From a virus, in IMG/VR virus record IMGVR_UViG_3300032249_000861, positions 46,026 through 110,025 of that record: a stretch of 64,000 bases of DNA; one strand, written 5' to 3'. Positions 15,301 to 18,962 of the stretch are shown in pieces. The notes under the pieces were generated by a model that ran no database searches, was not told where the DNA came from, and worked only from the letters and a program-made list of their open reading frames with translations. The first letter of the stretch is position 1, and each line of letters starts with the position of its first letter. The translations under genes and the position numbers were made by a program.

Positions 15301-18300
15301 ACATTCGAGAAGATGAAAAGAGAACAAAAGGTAGCTGAACCTGCTCGCTTAAAGAGTGATGAGGCTGCACGGGCTACAACAAGAGATCTTATAACGCAAT
15401 GGTCTCAAGACTTTGCTATGGCGGGTAATGATGTCCGAACTCCTCCAGGTTCTGATCCTAAAAAAGCTAGAAATCCGTTAAAAGCCATGTCACGAGAAAT
15501 GGCAGAAAGAGCACAAGAAAGAAGAAGTGGATTCCCCACAGACGATCAAGGAAACGATCTACAGATAGGCACTATGATTCCCGCCCCGATATCGGTTTTA
15601 GATCGTACAAAAAATGATGCTGCAGCGATGAGAGAAATTGACGAAAAAGATAATAATGCTGCTCCGATGCTGGAAGTTAAGAAACCAGTAAAGAAATCTC
15701 TTGGGGGTTTAATTTATGCGTCGAAAGGAACCTTAGTAAACTACCAACCTCGTGGAACTGACACAGTACCAGCAATGTTAACTCCGGGCGAGTTTGTTGT
15801 TAATGCCAGAGCAACAGCAGATAACTACCCATTACTAAAAGCTATTAATAGCGGAACTAACGTTGATACTACTGCTAATATGAGTAAGGGCGGTGTGGTT
15901 TATGCTCAAGAAGGAGCATTAGTACCTAGCTTCGGAATGCATATTCCATCTTTAGATCCAGACAAAAATACTAAATTAACCCTATTACCAGAAAGCTCTT
16001 TAGATCAAGCAAATACAAAAGAAGCTTTTCGAGAATATGGAAACGCTCGACCTTCCTATCAATCAAGACCACAACTACCAAAGCCAACTGTTCAATCAGG
16101 ATCTTTTAAAGAAGGAGTTCATGATAGAAATTCTGTTATAAAAGATAGTGAATATTCTAGAAGTTTAAAGAGAATGGGTATTCCACACGTATCACAGAGT
16201 GGTGGATCTAAAACCTATTTGGATCAAAATGGCAGAGAAATTTCAGCAAATGAATTTAAACTTTTACCAGAAACGTCTTTTAATCATCCAGAATATGCAG
16301 TCATGCGTAGCAGAGCAGCTTTTGCTGCTGGAGCTGCTAAGTCTGTTGTTCCTCAAATGGGGGCTACGTCTGGGGCTATAGCAGGAGCAGCTGCCGGAGC
16401 CGTATTAGGACCTCCCGGAGTAATTGCCGGAGGCTTGATTGGAGGTTTGACTGGTGGTATAATGGGATCGGCATTACAAGAAACAGCATTAGATATAGCA
16501 AATCCAGAGGCTAACGCTATAGCTAATCAACTAATGGATCAAAATCCCGTATCAGCAATGGCAGGATCAGCAGCAGGAGACATTGCAACAGGAGGATTAC
16601 TATCATTAGCCTTGCCTTCTATACCAACACCAACAAGGGCTGGAGATTCAATGGTTGGTCCCGGAGGACTAACACCAAAACAAATAAAACATGCTGAAAA
16701 AGGATTAAATAGACCCATATCAGAAGCGATTACTCCGTTTACAGGAATGAAAGGATTTGGAGGTCGTTATGTTGACGGTCCAATAAGTGTTGATCAGTTA
16801 GTATATAAATCCAGAGACAACTTGGCTGAGAGTATTCATTACTCTGGGGCAGATCCCAAAACATTTGATTCATTAACAACAAGATTAACAGAACCTGTTC
16901 CTGGAGCTCTTGGTGATTATTACCAGGGACTAAGCAGGATATCTCCTAAAGCTCCTCCAGAACATATTATTGGAACAATAGCTCATGAGGCTGGCCATCA
17001 TTATCAAACAATGAAGGACCCTACTGGAAGATTCGTAAAAACTTGGATGTCAGATAATAGAGATCAAGCAAGTGACTGGATTTTAAAAAGAACATCCTCT
17101 CCTCAATATCTTGAAACTGCAACTCCAAGAAACCAGGTGAATTATGGAGTTAATGATATGCTGAGTGGGGATTTTTATAAACAGAGACAAATGGAACAAT
17201 TAAGAAAAGAGTTTGGAGAGGATGGTTTTAAGACTTTATTAGAAGACTCGTTAGCACATACTCTAGGGGCTGGTAAAAAAGGCATAGCTGGAGATGTAAA
17301 TTCAGCACTAAGATTTGAGTCTCAAAACTATATTCGCGGCAGAACTGGTGGCAGATATGGCGAAGCAGGACTAGCATTTGGAGGCGAAGACCTGTCTCGC
17401 ATAGATCCCGATATAATGGCAAAGGTTGGAGTAAGAGCTCCACAAACCTTAACAGGTCACGACAGAGTTTTAGACGCTATGACAAGATATGGTCAGGATA
17501 AGGGTTTTGCATTTCCTAATTTTGTAGATAATGCAGAAGTGTCTGGTAGACAAGAATTTCTTACGTCTATGTTCCAGGATTTAGGAGGAGCAGATAAAGA
17601 AGCCAGAGGATTATCTCAAGGATTAGTCAAATTTATCGAAACTAAGGGTGGAGAAGGCGTAAAAATGACTCCACCGCCACTTCCTCCATCTCCACCACCA
17701 CTTCCTGTTAATAGATACGCAAATGGCGGAATGGTCAATATGTCTGAAGGTAACAAGATTCCATCCGAAGTATGGGCAATAGGTACAAAATATACAAATG
17801 TTATGTCTCCTGAAGATTTTGAAAAACGCAAAGTCATTAGACCAAAATTATCTGATGATAGTACCTATGATACCCCCAAGGTTTTTAAAGACTATCACGA
17901 AGCACATAAAAAACCTATTAGTATTGATCCAGCATTACTAGATAAACAATCTTCTTTCTCTAAGTATTTACAGTCTGGCGGTCGAAGAATGTCTAATAAT
18001 GTTGAAATTGCACCAAAATTAACCACAGATGAAGTATTACAATATTTTCAAAATATAAAAGCAAAAGAACGTCGTGAAGGTTCTCCTCCTGCTGGTGGTA
18101 GGGTTCAATATGCAACTGGTGGAATAGTTTATGCAAATAATGGTGCCCTCATAGCTGCACAACCAATGGGAACTGATACTGTTCCAGCGATGCTAACTCC
18201 AGGAGAATTTGTTGTCAAAAAAGAACAAGCTCAAAAACACGCTCCAATATTACATGCTATAAATAGTGGAGCTTATAGTAGGGGTGGTATTGTTAATTAT

Positions 18301-18942
18301 TTGGCTAATGGTGGTATTGTTAATCCAAACTATTTATCTTATGGTGGCTATGCCAAAATGGGAGAGCAAGATCGTCGAGATCCATTAAAAGAGATGAGTC
18401 AGAGAGTAGCAGAATATAACGCCGCTGCAGCACCTCAACCAGTACCACTTCCTGCTCCAGCCCCAGTTCAAGTTCCATCTCCAGCACCAGTTGGTGGTGT
18501 ATCTAATAATATTGGTATAGATTTAGCTGGTTTGCAATCAATAGTGGCTAATTTCCAGAAAACGGTCAATGATTTTGGAGCATCGGTGCCTTCGCTTTCA
18601 CAAGTGGCAGAGAGTATGAATACTGGTTTTAGTTCTTTCGTAACAGGAGGATCTCAAATAGGAGAGATGTTAAATAGTGCAACAGCTGGTTTACAACAAG
18701 TTAATCTTCCTGATAGGATTAGACTAGAAGGTTCAGTAAGTAATAATGTAAATATTAACGGTGCTGAAGCAGCCGCTAGGGTTATGGATACTATGGGCGG
18801 TGCTATTCAACAGGGCGCAAATGAACAAATAGGCAGATTCGCCGGAGCTATTAATAGAGGTATTGGTAATTTGGGTGAAGGAGCATTAGGTCCAGATACT
18901 GGTCAAATTATGGGTCAAATAGGTGGTTCAAATTATGCTTAA
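1..18942 (+). CDS. Giant tail tape-measure protein with embedded enzyme-like domains (5' end outside window)
   Basis: The frame is open from base 1 without a stop, so the real start lies upstream; 6313 residues are visible (numbered from base 1). Tape-measure identity rests on four glycine-rich modules, three of them carrying GTDTVPAMLTPGEFVV, on long Ala/Gln/Lys-rich helical stretches and hydrophobic segments (around residues 1755-1780, 3620-3680, 4980-5005, 5435-5500), and on its place just before fibre and baseplate genes. Embedded are the end of a nucleotidylyltransferase-like domain (ISGTMVRDL, about 71-79), a HAD-like domain (DFDKT 390-394, TARP 453-456, DDS 506-508), HEMTH at 895-899, EF-hand loops between 2684 and 2886, and HEAGHH at 5662-5667. 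Family knowledge: tape measures set tail length and often carry peptidase or lytic domains; giant phage polyvalent proteins combine such enzymes. Whether the domains are active, or cleaved off, is inference. It is exceptionally long for a tape measure. Confidence 0.8.
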   Translation, partial: GFGAKGATVLPKPRDFEVPQGFDITQQGSDRRQVLIPSQGSTAFVADKTEDQTAKYRQAGYDVKNIERTGGISGTMVRDLIIAGDMAKLQSVLSPGVYDLVSNNIGRIQNRASVLPSLIEQAQKEAQAEMGQVDQQIEALGIKRIDSKKLESDPEYAAKVEVLKELRAKKQKIKSAAGFTPYKLLDALAEKDPQNYALDFSTSSNLGNVPDMRVMGQNSQASIPAGRVAQLAQEKNKSIQDVILEQLGGLGGPAGVKKILGIGSGDRTLSSLLQAGNIKGGKGLDEAADYVNRALAARGIRDAAEAKRLEEYQAKALHFGIAGLLPMDYSKEFEWDIGGTDVYATARGFGSTYLEEAKQMQKESSELAQRFAENVQNKNIFGGGEKLAFDFDKTLVEDADILDAKGKPDIAKYSNREAVQEALKSARPTRLATKLKSLIEQDPPFIKKTRILTARPQSTADLLAQSLQSFGLPYAETDITGVSGGVSSNIPALKAANLQKEEKLIDDSLDNIMAVRKAGKKGFQYTEPKSTTSELDEKMGQGNIEGAIIEKALAVLGAPVRPDAKQNRAIDYPDGLGSASQFFPGIDPGIPTEVKRTIDGSSLEKVREEIGRYITGGAQAVKLARGGAVQSFMAGGAATKTRKTKEPFGTGETEFPTRISKKYAEEQKTADEFAKSKLAWDKYPKDERIMVDDTKVQEAYQQPFDRERFASSFKEKISRDSLFQRMSDFAKFVGLPEEDLSVALPLQLDFGASKRGGGLGMFAAAQFEKGATGIRPYEGYDLSKFGYGEKQKQEAYGLEKLITAKEKEIAKIRKTPTETYDDGSFSFDSEAFQKTSIELDSLKNRLFKLKDLKRDAEKAALSEQNTTSSAAGRGTISFASSMGYSSDTKNSTLYHEMTHQLFQGLRTKSAGSFDKYRDRVSSLFSGDNDDLADAFDSLTAGGGYSSADVVYGRSYKSNNLSQILSSYYRQNLDFSRSAATIPQDTTKNLASLSTQSTAAKRAREYRPINPRVNEALLQAGDKFGMTQEKIDRMEDNGKEEFLTTLMEKAPQLDQNLQGILDSTLTELLSGAGIQRQKYAAGRKVDYESGVGVSPFGGSISKRLSESVYNLQKGTGLSDPEFNEIKKTADTYGYNEEEFKEYLAKRIQEKKNKQGLRASPSALAQQLMQQKTVSTPKQLALAETLKGEPDAGYRPIPTAAERIASDRMAVQNATRRFASGGTVSALVSNGEAYVPPKIAKRIGYGNLNRMNQADRNGMSKFSSGGISVFKGPGTGTSDSIPANLPVGSFIIREKATKALGLNKGGAVPAQRFATGGSVTSMIMEWLSSDMTAGTKPKMPQRPDIVSRATVTASSDTTKELDNLVKSLNAVGFSAKESADILNRGGQVSYKTIEKALVKDIERLKKSTAGIDQITQAETTLARIRNQTKKDVGSKQKMEEAFRGSGRSSGSVQQEIYSTAMSMGEQNIEAKEAARRKKIPQIEKRERKKLIESKREDFIEKEYKNQVAKEQKTKGRKLTSTEKDKVRSDAELKGNTKTFKLTTEEKTNVKATAQAKTTLSAEERTKEYNKAALRATTSVTGASKSELAAKNVKGSDILRYAQESMRDRKTLAEMDKQFVAMAMDEYKNRGTVNGIVVKSAAEAKKAAEEEISKRREAINARASQNGEKGVGAAGLRDYRNSPILNQIKGFIKSPGRVMGGVSVAAGLAAGSSDMIAKNMYDMSTTEGQGKAAKTSAAIQSSGTILSTGLAAASQMATIPVIGPYVAALTAVGTAAAAAADYFYDFTGAQKAATVEFERSVRAKEIGIAMDGLDRAFQNFEKDMGNIDLQNALEKSLGGASSLQIKDNMAERDNAKAEFSLKNRSWSDIFSGNFKGSAKMDALQQGAMDSEMSQKITPIADKAMSLYEKQISSGKSIQDIVNNVRTGNKEAGAAGFAVAASVNPKLWSELEAKIAKSGDTSEQNREKIQKEIAARELLTNVQLQSIERMAKLNKEMDAADRAGRRLAETFEHIGETIDQSIQRMQRESQIRQAQANDRVEARRGNAGFDERAVNNRNVGVLTSPKAYQNDPGRIEEAIRAGTTGMSPELAQKMAGGARLEATLPNVMRNAVSSELKTNANLDLAEAADAARKKGTEAIQRSGLSEADQKVAIDKLNTKLNSEQEKAQKEGGDSPRQKVDFFIDSVSELGPEIANIFGNAGKRLDDIIQARQGIYDTFAKNLQAASEAAKKAREFFSKARDIRYNAGMDLREAQTGVGESYAEAKAKSDSSIARLTGGVTDPQAIGRNIDALTARRDQQMKARDAAASDPNLTPKQQEDAAIKFAKDIQATNNALNDNREALDKLANSAEVAQKALDEVKNIRGLQQDRENFVNQLLTNTPAEADKLNQSFIRLQRNLSGGLNNASNQRDARNAFNDTLRRTGNLREATRAGNTVLADQRKQTLQLMQDPGFRGMMTLNMKNQGMNDQQIDKKFRDQESMLMQQMAVESGMINNPMVRQALAAKQDPNADPAMKRAAEQFLQSTGLQAKATEEQGRLELANVQSLLITSTDDLRTSIDALTTSINASLGPDGERVPGAVGPMVPVPAGARGAGPIGRPIRRATGGKVNTQYASTGKLIDFSPKGTDTVPAMLTPGEFVVNAKATADNYPLLKAINNGTNLVGNTAMMSKGGVVYLDNGGLIDEFRRIDSNSSNFLEVGEIDLKMMQLLDTDKDNKVSFREYSARAKSGGSGSSRSGQRSPVNSSFKADNLSFKAYSNAREEKYSKRYEGTRDRFPRETEKFSSGGLVTPYYLQDGTEKPLSKRPFMVKMEKPEDPLEAAERRRARALKASHPEITRVRQPSLVPGDPRALRHKESFYRLDVNSDGVLDAKEGRPHPELDRDLDRRITLEEWDGIDPGEFDPDDSSHVLRDSKGNPLTPGLMGSPFEKRHRSLMASVAMDEEKLAKGEPLVDSNGKPIDLASKRKELAIFNAQSGLYNTSQSLIARQKNIDDSLTKRLTGGGSLRNPDSSYAVTREFNKIRDRRSAFEEERRGQRAKDENATDEEIFDRTVEAYGQGDSDYWRSMGVTEAPNSYDESNTLNFIRSGDRLASRGDPYGDKARAYIDGYIASQGARQQQDRVDIGMGRPTISPDKAVVGTQGPVDDLNYLIDRNEVGRAVKYKAEQAKTEEENKQRDDAQVKQAEKQASLEKRDKELGIDTSGINRDIYESGGGFSNQPGSGRKVTVEEQTQRKRERAIADRFSFTDKTGKYSTAGTIDKVDFEKGTVKIAKMDPKTGEPITRTVPVFAGGETEEAIKASGRDPRRFKVGEKEEQVYTTVPLDKLSDKSRDKVRSYGLEKEADKAKTGENFTVGTSFEDYKGKIFRVDEKSEKVIVQKEDGKLVSVPMGIIDPETKNIALDQAKTATTVTDLTQKQMDADIGNIDFTSSLPEPQVPLIEDFTDRANEVRQETMNNAALEQTKMDQLPVMSEPVPTSGTIDPLTGKVVGNNVSMDLNPDGTRTPEQLNILNQQATRDADRRNSNARYEELRARSKAESSYDRSWFGENWPKEWGGVSKPEKRLTRKELEELGAMESERGVPALSRLGANTRVEQTRRNAGLDEAQIESLSQQKTEQFKAELEKKNDAEGGVAVGLAAQRAVVPLLAGATAVAAAPALVPAGVIGAGLTIAGGVGFSLGANKLQDVALEGTDFDKRQKELAEKRPGATAVGSLLPGLLTGNPLTGATTLRQALATRAASGATEAALGAGIRGATSGGDFGTVQDVGMDFISGAILPSPNFGGKGSKNYNIPEGPAKPKTEAVALKELAKTVKAEQRAITEENVLDGAEILATKRKQEEVRRAAQEKQRVRDEAEAVKESGREKAVFDVFTIGGRLSDDNIASALKSAKEKTVTGTKLLTGKVTGKPRGDLIEQNPTLASRLGVSTPGLDAVKNGQNITAKDLVAKLKDEGFSEEYAKKVSRERTLKMVSDLATERSKRKDESIQQVASEYKDAVTGVEDPNKRAKIKAKFQTRLQKELSSIVSDTNDRAEAFDSGMTVQELKKQRAAEAQAKDKAESDKLIQEFDSTLGSSKPITIDNPPIGEPLDLGVDPLAPITSARDNAATTAASTKPISTEEQSPVGETTIPQPNKDAADTVTAGTKPVDAATVAAKNQTVVKAAEQENTSSLQTSAIPQPKPYNPTDYPIMDSIMRGGKNGHYGPMGTTNITGKQNIHGISGWKTRLIPKDDASAAKIKEFLDTHPDIGSYKLALNEGPVPVFSVYFKKGTKDEALSFAQASEKGLKDSLDPRLYQGADTLLEGTNISARFDARDLKNKSASSIIDRQLENSPFSRGFLKAEELNLQILPSNTAPGSTASRAMPNITAGTRGVPDTGYVDWLKTKKFLAKDPKKIASLDAEIQRATNVADDWLKENMSDIYSASAERTARESTGPQQQAVVETATRDATSRPTKSGFVRDKSLPINEVDDLASAGFGVISPDQEVESVIRGARENFLGSLTKPAALLQPETYQKYADQLLELEKSGKIKITKGASFGTSGQPSIFVGKPENVDILAKAFESETARTRETRGSTSNEFKETVGKALGYSKDSIALHILEKDWDKAGLDIDTIQDRLQVSRGAAARYMVSEINKAKEQASVEQGVKESINPPIKDPITGDEFELGPGDDFQLGGLGEDPLAPAPIIKPENVLPEARAESEARRAETATSRTKSSIVDEDEFVLGDMEDDSTVVAVEPDDGSNFFGEAFAAAAQEARAIEATRAQIETNDKFVVDQPDMMTASELDPITRASSRRVWGSDKAFENMPKPKISREKVKALDTGEPDEMTASELTPLQRAVINKSFGLDSDKGFELREQLIAQKREADILPEDFFPNGSSRTETPLSSARTEAEAKNPGTVFEGQLEAALTDASSPEALKASAEAQQRLAAQKLAAKSPEQISVEKTYGPLYREAKKANDTAEMARIRLEANAEFKKRSQEASTRSEDKKNNFLPVMGRVLKIAAPIGSAIGYGLGSLLSGSMGRKKEEPQDLASRLENASDLQEVFDLLKLAEKDKIGNPTNPLREIGGSSPLIAKLQKLAPEIYGKKGSDYFSSQDLAAMPEDAYNENFLERLKDNATFEKMKREQKVAEPARLKSDEAARATTRDLITQWSQDFAMAGNDVRTPPGSDPKKARNPLKAMSREMAERAQERRSGFPTDDQGNDLQIGTMIPAPISVLDRTKNDAAAMREIDEKDNNAAPMLEVKKPVKKSLGGLIYASKGTLVNYQPRGTDTVPAMLTPGEFVVNARATADNYPLLKAINSGTNVDTTANMSKGGVVYAQEGALVPSFGMHIPSLDPDKNTKLTLLPESSLDQANTKEAFREYGNARPSYQSRPQLPKPTVQSGSFKEGVHDRNSVIKDSEYSRSLKRMGIPHVSQSGGSKTYLDQNGREISANEFKLLPETSFNHPEYAVMRSRAAFAAGAAKSVVPQMGATSGAIAGAAAGAVLGPPGVIAGGLIGGLTGGIMGSALQETALDIANPEANAIANQLMDQNPVSAMAGSAAGDIATGGLLSLALPSIPTPTRAGDSMVGPGGLTPKQIKHAEKGLNRPISEAITPFTGMKGFGGRYVDGPISVDQLVYKSRDNLAESIHYSGADPKTFDSLTTRLTEPVPGALGDYYQGLSRISPKAPPEHIIGTIAHEAGHHYQTMKDPTGRFVKTWMSDNRDQASDWILKRTSSPQYLETATPRNQVNYGVNDMLSGDFYKQRQMEQLRKEFGEDGFKTLLEDSLAHTLGAGKKGIAGDVNSALRFESQNYIRGRTGGRYGEAGLAFGGEDLSRIDPDIMAKVGVRAPQTLTGHDRVLDAMTRYGQDKGFAFPNFVDNAEVSGRQEFLTSMFQDLGGADKEARGLSQGLVKFIETKGGEGVKMTPPPLPPSPPPLPVNRYANGGMVNMSEGNKIPSEVWAIGTKYTNVMSPEDFEKRKVIRPKLSDDSTYDTPKVFKDYHEAHKKPISIDPALLDKQSSFSKYLQSGGRRMSNNVEIAPKLTTDEVLQYFQNIKAKERREGSPPAGGRVQYATGGIVYANNGALIAAQPMGTDTVPAMLTPGEFVVKKEQAQKHAPILHAINSGAYSRGGIVNYLANGGIVNPNYLSYGGYAKMGEQDRRDPLKEMSQRVAEYNAAAAPQPVPLPAPAPVQVPSPAPVGGVSNNIGIDLAGLQSIVANFQKTVNDFGASVPSLSQVAESMNTGFSSFVTGGSQIGEMLNSATAGLQQVNLPDRIRLEGSVSNNVNINGAEAAARVMDTMGGAIQQGANEQIGRFAGAINRGIGNLGEGALGPDTGQIMGQIGGSNYA
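1141..1600 (+). other. HAD-phosphatase-like domain inside the giant protein
   Basis: HAD superfamily signatures occur in the right order. The DxDxT nucleophile loop (AFDFDKTLV) is at bases 1162-1188. A motif-II-like threonine lies in ILTARP (1351-1368). An acidic motif IV-like IDDSLDN is at 1513-1533, with a Lys-rich stretch before it. The first aspartates (DFD) are intact, so phosphohydrolase activity is plausible. It follows the nucleotidylyltransferase-like end, an order that resembles fused nucleotide or RNA-processing enzymes. The substrate is unknown. Confidence 0.6.
2600..2800 (+). other. First zincin-like HExxH site in the giant protein
   Basis: LYHEMTHQLF at bases 2677-2706 has the HExxH zinc-binding and catalytic motif with hydrophobic flanks, in a region rich in Ser/Gly and followed by helical sequence. 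This is the usual look of zincin metallopeptidase domains found in large phage structural proteins. The third zinc ligand was not identified. It may process the virion or clear host barriers; this is inferred. Confidence 0.45.
3640..3965 (+). repeat. Tape-measure glycine module 1 (divergent copy)
   Basis: A divergent member of the module family: FASGGTV, then a basic stretch, FSSGGISVFKGPGTGTSDSIP, a NLPVGSFIIREKA segment and a closing GGAV/TGGSV pair. It keeps the order GG-[IVT], GTxxSIP, PxGxFIIRxxA seen in the later copies but shares few exact residues with them. Such modules are a recurrent hallmark of tail tape-measure proteins. Confidence 0.6.
7789..8035 (+). repeat. Tape-measure glycine module 2
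   Basis: The module runs ATGGKV, YASTGKLIDF, KGTDTVPAMLTPGEFVVNAKAT, NYPLLKAINNGTN and closes with SKGGVVYLDNGG. It is nearly identical in protein to module 3 about 7.9 kb downstream, while many third codon positions differ. This indicates an old duplication held under protein-level selection. EF-hand loops follow it directly. Confidence 0.75.
8050..8658 (+). other. EF-hand-like calcium-binding loops in the giant protein
   Basis: Three 12-residue loops fit the canonical D-x-[DN]-x-D-x-x-x-[STD]-x-x-E pattern: DTDKDNKVSFRE (8113-8148), DVNSDGVLDAKE (8566-8601) and DRDLDRRITLEE (8623-8658). A fourth, degenerate loop starts at 8050 and pairs with the first. The two pairs are separated by a Ser/Arg-rich linker. 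Calcium binding is expected by family rule; its role in a tail protein (folding or host-contact sensing) is inference. Confidence 0.65.
15697..15935 (+). repeat. Tape-measure glycine module 3
   Basis: The module runs SLGGLIYASKGTLV, RGTDTVPAMLTPGEFVVNARAT, NYPLLKAINSGTN and MSKGGVVYAQEGA. It is the closest relative of module 2, with the same residue spacing and mostly synonymous base differences between the two. It sits between a long acidic and Ala-rich region and the second glycine-zipper and zincin-like region. Confidence 0.75.
16310..16510 (+). other. Glycine-zipper hydrophobic segment in the giant protein
   Basis: About 60 residues made almost only of Gly, Ala, Val, Ile and Pro (AGAAAGAVLGPPGVIAGG and similar), followed by an ETALDIANP-like boundary. 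A related segment lies at about 10861-11040. Segments of this kind can span or perturb membranes, and they are known from tape measures and polyvalent phage proteins delivered into the cell. Membrane insertion during DNA injection is inference. Confidence 0.5.
16970..17060 (+). other. Second zincin-like HExxH site in the giant protein
   Basis: TIAHEAGHHYQTMKD at bases 16975-17019 contains a clean HEAGHH, the commonest form of the zincin motif, preceded by a hydrophobic helix (HIIGTIA). A long helical region with further acidic and His residues follows (for example LLEDSLAHTLG near 17245), which could supply the third ligand. It is a second candidate metallopeptidase, about 14 kb of coding sequence away from the first. 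Confidence 0.55.
18106..18360 (+). repeat. Tape-measure glycine module 4
   Basis: The module runs ATGGIVYANNGALI, MGTDTVPAMLTPGEFVVKKEQA and ILHAINSGAYSRGGIVNYL, then two more GG-[IV] steps. It lies about 200 residues from the C-terminus of the giant protein and is followed by a Pro/Val/Ala-rich linker and a final helical domain. It keeps the GTDTVPAMLTPGEFVV core but differs after it from modules 2 and 3. Confidence 0.75.
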
Positions 18943-18962
18943 TCAATATATGAGAATTTATT

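Noticed and set aside
1-18942. Misassembly or fused neighbouring genes as cause of the giant frame
   Set aside because: Composition is even, the glycine modules recur across the whole length and no ribosome site plus start pair breaks it; a read-level check would still be useful.
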